From assembly GCA_016297535.1 (NCBI GenBank), contig JAEDGL010000007.1, positions 1 through 37,158 on the forward strand: a DNA stretch of 37,158 nucleotides, in the 5' to 3' direction. The translations under genes were made by a program, and so were the position numbers. Source of the stretch: Clostridia bacterium (GTDB lineage: Bacteria > Bacillota > Clostridia > Christensenellales > Aristaeellaceae). Under the pieces are notes generated by a model, which saw nothing but the letters and a program-made list of their open reading frames with translations, did no database searches and was not told where the DNA came from. Shown here one piece after another: positions 32,699 to 37,158 of this stretch. Within the stretch, counting starts at the first letter, position 1. The number at the start of each line of letters is the position of its first letter.

Positions 32699-33979
32699 AT
32701 GAACGTAATGGATCGGATGACAGCCCCGGTATATCAGCAGCTGAAGGAAAAAGGCCGCGAAAAACTGGCCGAAATGTATACCCGCTGCTTCCGCAGCACG
32801 TGGGACACCACGCTGCAACGGGCGGACGGCACCGTTTTTCTGGTAACAGGCGATATTTCCGCCATGTGGCTGCGTGATTCTTCTGCACAGGTTTATCATT
32901 ATCTGCCTCATGCAAACGAAATTCCCGAAGTGGCAGACGCCATTGAACAGATGCTCAGGCGTCAGTTCATGTATATCTCCATCGATCCCTATGCCAACGC
33001 CTTCAACAAGGAGGCCAACGGCAATAAGCTCCACCATGACAGAACCAACTGGACAGCTGAACAGAAGGAATGGATCTGGGAACGCAAATACGAGATCGAT
33101 TCCCTGTGCTATCCCATTCGTCTGGCGCACGGCTTCTGGAAGGAAACCGGCAATGCGGCCTGGTGCGACGAAACTTTCCTCAAGGCCGTAGATGCTATTC
33201 TGACGCTGTGGGAAACCGAACAGCATCACTGCGAAAAATCTCCCTACACCTTCGAACGCATTGTGGACTGTCCTCCGTCCGATACGCTGGTGAATGGGGG
33301 AAAGGGCGCGCCCGTTGCCTATACAGGCATGACTTGGAGCGGCTTCCGCCCCAGCGACGACGCCTGCCAATACGGCTACCTGATTCCGGCAAACTTTTTT
33401 GCGCGTCATGCGCTGGAACAGCTGAAGGAACTGATTGCTGCGCTGGCGCCTGATGCGGCGCTGGAGGCGCGCATCGCCAAGCTGCATGAGGAGATCGAAG
33501 AAGGCCTGCGCAAGTATGCTGTTGTGCACCACGAAACCTTTGGCGACGTCTATGCCTACGAAGTGGATGGTATGGGCCATTACAACCTGATGGATGATGC
33601 GAACGTTCCCAGCCTCCTCAGCCTTCCGTATCTGGGCTGCCTGAGCGCGGACGACCCTGTTTACCAGAATACCCGCAAAATGCTTCTGAGCAGGGCAAAC
33701 CCCTACTACTATGAAGGCACGGCGGCCAAAGGCATCGGCAGTCCTCACACGCCCGAAAACTTTGTTTGGCCGATCTCCTTGTGCATTCAGGGCCTTACTG
33801 CTCAGGACGGCGAAGAAATCCGCAAACTGGCGGATATGCTGGAAAACCTGGACGCCGGCACCTTCCTGATGCACGAAGGCGTGAATGTCAACGATACCGC
33901 AGACTTTACGCGTCCATGGTTCGCCTGGGCCAATTCCATCTTCAGTGAGTTTGTGGAAAAGGCCATTCCCTGTCTGTGA
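32699..33979 (+). CDS. GH125 exo-alpha-1,6-mannosidase
   Basis: Protein of 426 residues, the usual length of GH125 (formerly DUF1237). Family blocks: VTGDISAMWLRDSSAQVYHY near residues 49-68, NAFNKEANGNKLHHDRTNW, YEIDSLCYPIRLAHGFW, TGMTWSGFRPSDD and, near the end, EGVNVNDTADFTRPWFAWAN. Known members are inverting exo-enzymes that remove alpha-1,6-linked mannose from N-glycans or fungal mannan. No signal peptide, so it acts in the cytoplasm, beside the two GH38 enzymes. The ribosome site of ATG 32699 is weak; ATG 32708 is possible. It heads operon C, with the transporter genes 48 bases on. Confidence 0.94.
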   Translation: MNVMDRMTAPVYQQLKEKGREKLAEMYTRCFRSTWDTTLQRADGTVFLVTGDISAMWLRDSSAQVYHYLPHANEIPEVADAIEQMLRRQFMYISIDPYANAFNKEANGNKLHHDRTNWTAEQKEWIWERKYEIDSLCYPIRLAHGFWKETGNAAWCDETFLKAVDAILTLWETEQHHCEKSPYTFERIVDCPPSDTLVNGGKGAPVAYTGMTWSGFRPSDDACQYGYLIPANFFARHALEQLKELIAALAPDAALEARIAKLHEEIEEGLRKYAVVHHETFGDVYAYEVDGMGHYNLMDDANVPSLLSLPYLGCLSADDPVYQNTRKMLLSRANPYYYEGTAAKGIGSPHTPENFVWPISLCIQGLTAQDGEEIRKLADMLENLDAGTFLMHEGVNVNDTADFTRPWFAWANSIFSEFVEKAIPCL

Positions 33980-34027
33980 ACTCTACAGGCCACGCGCCTG
34001 CAGAAAATAAAAAAGGAGGAAAACCCC

Positions 34028-35912
34028 ATGCGTAAGATCCTTTCTCTGGTTCTGGCGATGATGATGGTGCTCTCCATGTGCACCGTCGCTGTCGCCGAGG
34101 AAATGACCGCCGTCGGCACTCCCCCGCAAAGAGACCCTGATCGTTGAGTCTCAGAACGGCACCGACGTACCCGGACAGTTCAACAGCTACATGTCCGGCA
34201 CCCAGATGGGCTTCGGCATCCATCAGCTCATGTCTGCTATGATGTGGGAAATGGACACCGCGTCCGGCAACCAGTTCGGCGAAGTGGCTGACGGCATGCC
34301 CGTCTCCAACGAAGACTTCACCGAGCACACCGTCAAGATCCGTCAGGGCATCAAGTGGTCCGACGGCGAAGACCTGAACGCTGACGACGTCGTGTTCACC
34401 CTGAACATGATCCTGAGCAATGCCAACATCGGCTGCTCTGCCGCTTTCAACGCCGTGTTCGCCGGCATTGAAAAGATCGACGATTACACCGTCAAGTTCA
34501 TCACCAAAGAGTCCTTCCCCCGTCTGGCTCTGCGCTACGGCGTTACCATCTGGGGCAACGACTTCCGCATTGTACCTGAGCACGTCTACTCCAAGGTTGA
34601 GGACGTGACCACCTTCAAGGATGAGAATCCTGTTGTGGCCGGTCCCTACACCGTCAAGGAGTACGATCCCAATGGTCAGTGGGTGCTGTACCAGCTCCGC
34701 GAGGACTGGCAGAACTCCACCGTGGCTGTTGTGGAAGGCCTGACCGAAGCTCCCGCCGCCAAGTACATCTGGTTCCGCTTCCTGGGCGACGCCACCACCC
34801 GTCAGATGGCCATGATCAACAACGAAGTTGACATCCTCTGCGAAGTGACTCCCGAGATGCTGGACGTGATGATCGCTGCCAACGACAAGATCGCCTGCTG
34901 GTATGACGAGTTCCCCTATGCCACCTCCGATGACCCCTGCTCCAAGGGTCTGGGCTTCTCCATCGGTCAGGACGCTCCCTACGACAGTGCTGACTTCCGC
35001 TGGGCCATCGCTCTGGCTCTGAACTTCGACGAAGTCTCCCTGTCCATCTTCGACGGCGTTGGCCGTGCCTCCGTGTTCCCGATCATCACCGCCACCAGCG
35101 CTGGCCAGAACCTGTATTACAAGCCTCTGCTTGACTGGGTGAGCAACCTCGAGCTGGATCTGGGTAACGGCACCACCTTCAAGCCATGGGATCCCGACTA
35201 CGCCAAGCGTATGGCCGAAACTCTGGGCATCGAAGGCACTGAGGAAGAACTCATCGAAATGTTCGGCGTTGGCTGCTGGAAGTACGCTCCCGAAGCCGCC
35301 GAGAAGCTGCTGATCAAGGCCGGTCTGGAAAAGAAGGATGACGGCTGGTACTTCAATGGCGAAAAGTTCACCGTGGCGCTGACCTACCTGGCTGACGCTG
35401 AGCATCAGGCTGGCCGCGGCGTGCAGGCAGCCTATGACCAGCTGACGAAGTTCGGTCTGGACTGCACCATCGCTTCCGAGTCCTCCGCTACCTGGGATAC
35501 CAACAACGGCACTGGCGAATTCAATATCCGCGGCATCTGGCCTACCGGCTTCATTACGAAGGATATCTACTCCCAGATTTCCGGTTGGGACGCCGATCTG
35601 ATCACCCCCGTTGGCCAGACCACCTCTGGTCAGGGTACCCGCTGGAACAACGCCGAAGCGACCGCTATCATCAAGGAACTGGCCACCCTGTCTCCCGATG
35701 ACGAGCGCTCCTACGAGCTGGGCCTTGAGTTCCTGAAGATCGCCATCCAGGATATGCCCTTCATTGGCTTCCACTCTGGCGTGAAGTTCGTTCCCACCAA
35801 CAGCTCCGTTTGGGAAGGCTATCCCAATGCTGAGAATCCCTACAACGGTCCCTGGTGGTGGTGGAGCTGCTTCAAGTACATCGTGCCCCACATCACCCCT
35901 GTGGCTGAATAA
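34028..35912 (+). pseudogene. family 5 (oligopeptide/oligosaccharide) solute-binding protein, frameshifted
   Basis: AAGGAGGA precedes ATG 34028, which opens a signal peptide (MRKILSLVLAMMMVLSMC to AVAEE). After about 31 codons a run of five C at 34121-34125 throws the frame; with four C it continues as PRKETLIVESQNGTD and then the long frame that ends at 35912, in all about 628 codons. The main body shows the SBP_bac_5 pattern: VKIRQGIKWSDGEDLNADDV, FVAGPYT-like VVAGPYTVKEYDPNG, and PFIGFHSGVKFVPTNSSVW. The family imports peptides but also mannose-type oligosaccharides in some bacteria, which fits GH125 just upstream. As written the protein could not be exported, so either this is a sequencing error or a recent loss. 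Confidence 0.85.
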
Positions 35913-35945
35913 TGGGTAACGAGTGCTTGTTGTAAGCACACTTCC

Positions 35946-35977
35946 GGGCACGCGCCGCCATCCGGCGGTGCGTGCCC
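35946..35977 (+). other. stem-loop between binding-protein and permease genes
   Basis: GGGCACGCGCCGCC at 35946-35959 pairs with GGCGGTGCGTGCCC at 35964-35977 (14 bp, one G-T, loop ATCC), followed only by TCTT. Like the stem-loops after the other two binding-protein genes, it may raise the stability of the upstream mRNA. Confidence 0.75.
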
Positions 35978-36062
35978 TCTTGGCATTTCTCACGTCCGCT
36001 TGGGCGCGCCCCCGCTGTGGCGGTGAGGCCGCTGTGAACAATAGCAAAAAGGGGTGTGACCC

Positions 36063-37052
36063 GTGAAGTTCTGGAAGTATTTTGGTTTGCGACTGCTGAC
36101 CTGGGCGCTGACCATTATGATCGGCGTTACGTTTATCTTCTTCATTCCCCGCATGTTCCCATCTGATCCCGTGGAAACCATGATGGGCCAGATCGAAGCG
36201 CGTTCCGGCTCCATGGACCCCGTAGCCAAAGAAGCCATGCGCAAACAGCTGCGCGTGCAGTTCGGTCTGGAAGGCTCACTGTGGGATCAGTATGTTTCGT
36301 TCCTGTGGAATGGTTTGCTCCACTTTGACTTCGGCCCGTCGCTGATGAGTTTCCCGACGCCGGCCAAGGACATCATTCTTCGCAATTTGCCGTACACCGT
36401 AGGCCTGTCGCTGTTTACCACGGTTGTGGCATGGTGCATCGGCAACCTGATCGGCTTGCTGGCCGGTTTCCGTAAAAACAAACGCTCGTCCAAAATTCTG
36501 GAAGGCATCGCTATCTGCATTTACCCGATTCCATACTTCATCGTGGCATTGGTATTGCAGATTGTATTTTCCTTCGTGCTGGGCTGGTTCCCGCTGACAA
36601 CCACCATCATGTACAGCGGCGGCCTGTGGAAGTTTATTGCTTCTCTGCTGAAGGCCTCCGTTCTGCCGGCTGTGTCCATGCTGCTGCTTGGTACGGGCTG
36701 GTGGATCATCTCCATGAAATCGCTGGCAGCCACCACGGCGGAAGAGGACTTTGTTCTCTATGCCCGCTATCGCGGTCTGAGCGAAGGCAAGATCGGCTCC
36801 AGCTATGTGTTCCGCAATTCCATCCTGACCCAGATCACGGCGCTCGCCATGAGCCTGGGCGGAGTTTTCAACGGCTCGATCATGACCGAAATCATCTTTA
36901 CTTACCCCGGCGTAGGTACGCTGATTCAGGACGCTATCGTTCAGTCGGACTACAACATGATTCTGGGCTGTATCACCATTTCCATTGTCGCTATTGCAAC
37001 CTGTATGCGCACCTGTTTCCTTCAAAACAAACGGAAATGGCTAGTCGGTTAA
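36063..37052 (+). CDS. DppB-type ABC permease, C-terminus replaced
   Basis: The frame has 329 residues from GTG 36063 (AGGGGTG before it). Membrane helices start at LRLLTWALTIMIGVTFIFFI; the conserved DppB segments DFGPS, NLPYTVGLSLFTTVVAWCIG, EEDFVLYARYRGLSEGKIGS and IFTYPGVGTLIQDAI are all present. Such permeases pair with a DppC-type partner to import peptides or oligosaccharides delivered by a family 5 binding protein, here the preceding gene. Up to ISIVAIAT (about base 37000) it is normal, but the expected last helix and the DPRIR-type end are missing. Instead the frame runs 16 codons through foreign DNA coding, in another frame, for an integrase end. The partner and ATPase genes are not in the window. 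Confidence 0.88.
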   Translation: MKFWKYFGLRLLTWALTIMIGVTFIFFIPRMFPSDPVETMMGQIEARSGSMDPVAKEAMRKQLRVQFGLEGSLWDQYVSFLWNGLLHFDFGPSLMSFPTPAKDIILRNLPYTVGLSLFTTVVAWCIGNLIGLLAGFRKNKRSSKILEGIAICIYPIPYFIVALVLQIVFSFVLGWFPLTTTIMYSGGLWKFIASLLKASVLPAVSMLLLGTGWWIISMKSLAATTAEEDFVLYARYRGLSEGKIGSSYVFRNSILTQITALAMSLGGVFNGSIMTEIIFTYPGVGTLIQDAIVQSDYNMILGCITISIVAIATCMRTCFLQNKRKWLVG

Positions 37053-37093
37053 ATGTTGAAAGGAGCCTTGAGCATGTCAGCAAAGAATTGTGA
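37004..37093 (+). pseudogene. 3' end of a second tyrosine integrase
   Basis: 29 codons in a different frame from the permease, reading YAHLFPSKQTEMASRLNVER and nine more residues to TGA 37091-37093. The integrase at 1551 ends YAHLFPSRQTEMADKLNIER, so this is a related but distinct gene; the first Tyr corresponds to catalytic Tyr336. Everything upstream of this Tyr is permease sequence. It is the 3' remnant of a second element's integrase, joined either by recombination or in assembly. Confidence 0.88.
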
Positions 37094-37158
37094 TCACTGT
37101 AATCGTTGGCGCAGCAAGACGGTATCCTTCCGCATGTCGCCGGAGGAAAACTCGCTGC
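37075..37158 (+). CDS. second MobC-like protein, 5' end only
   Basis: 28 codons to the window's end, starting at ATG with GAAAGGAG before it and overlapping the integrase remnant by 19 bases. It reads MSAKNCDHCNRWRSKTVSFR and on to SPEEN, against MSAKNVDSRNRWRSKTIAFR at 2626: the same family and gene order (int-mobC) but clearly diverged. It should be part of a second mobilizable element continuing past the window. Confidence 0.85.

Noticed and set aside
32392..32702. small plus-strand ORFs in the GH125 leader
   Set aside because: Three frames are open at once, starts lack a suitable ribosome site, and none resembles a known protein.
34191..35912. ATG 34191 as the true start of the family 5 binding protein
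   Set aside because: No ribosome site and no signal peptide there; the signal peptide with ribosome site at 34028 joins perfectly if one C is removed.
33942..36047. 701-residue minus-strand frame
   Set aside because: Antisense of the family 5 binding protein, whose composition leaves the opposite frame open; no start signal or family likeness.

Overview
The window looks like chromosomal DNA of an uncultured Gram-positive, Clostridia-like (Bacillota) gut bacterium. This rests on strong AGGAGG-type ribosome binding sites with some GTG and TTG starts, signal-peptide or lipoprotein solute-binding proteins, YesM/YesN-type two-component systems, GntR/LacI hybrid regulators and sugar ABC transporters without their own ATPase. 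By eye the base composition is slightly GC-rich in the metabolic genes and AT-rich around the mobile-element control regions. Genus cannot be assigned from the sequence alone.

Region 1 (1-5950): the 3' end of guaA, immediately followed by an integrated mobilizable element. The element carries an XRE repressor divergent from a small excisionase-like protein, a tyrosine integrase, a MobC-like relaxosome protein, an AAA ATPase of the RepA/helicase-loader kind, a repeat-rich non-coding stretch that could be an origin of transfer or replication, and a Mob/Pre (MOBV) relaxase whose C-terminal coiled coil has slipped into another frame. No right attachment site was found.

Region 2 (6263-7591): a two-gene unit with a consensus promoter, coding for a MarR regulator and a DUF5131 protein with a radical-SAM-like cysteine motif.

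Region 3 (7600-33979, continuing to about 37000): a large glycan-use locus. Operon A holds a sugar-binding protein, two permeases, a GH66 dextranase-like enzyme and a GH38 alpha-mannosidase. It is followed by four overlapping or near-contiguous regulatory genes (YesM-YesN-YesM-YesN). Operon B holds a second sugar-binding protein, two permeases, a second GH38 and a GH105/GH88-like hydrolase broken by an in-frame TAG. Then come a GntR/LacI regulator, two divergent aldo/keto reductases and a second, paralogous GntR/LacI regulator. Operon C holds a GH125 exo-alpha-1,6-mannosidase, a family-5 solute-binding protein with a frameshift, and a DppB-like permease. None of the glycosidases has a signal peptide, so the likely picture is import of oligosaccharides rich in alpha-mannose (possibly with alpha-1,6-glucose or uronic acid parts) and cytoplasmic trimming. 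No transporter ATPase for the two sugar systems is present, so a shared MsmX/MsmK-type ATPase elsewhere is presumed. AT-rich promoter elements of similar sequence precede operons A, B and C, which suggests common control.

Region 4 (about 36995-37158): the DppB-like permease stops abruptly and runs directly into the last codons of a second integrase, followed by a second MobC start. These are clearly related to, but not the same as, the copies at 2556-2720. This is either a real rearrangement between related mobile elements or an assembly chimera, and it is the most notable structural feature of the window. Three apparent single-base indels in short homopolymers (5421-5426, 5755-5759, 34121-34125) should be kept in mind when judging sequence quality.
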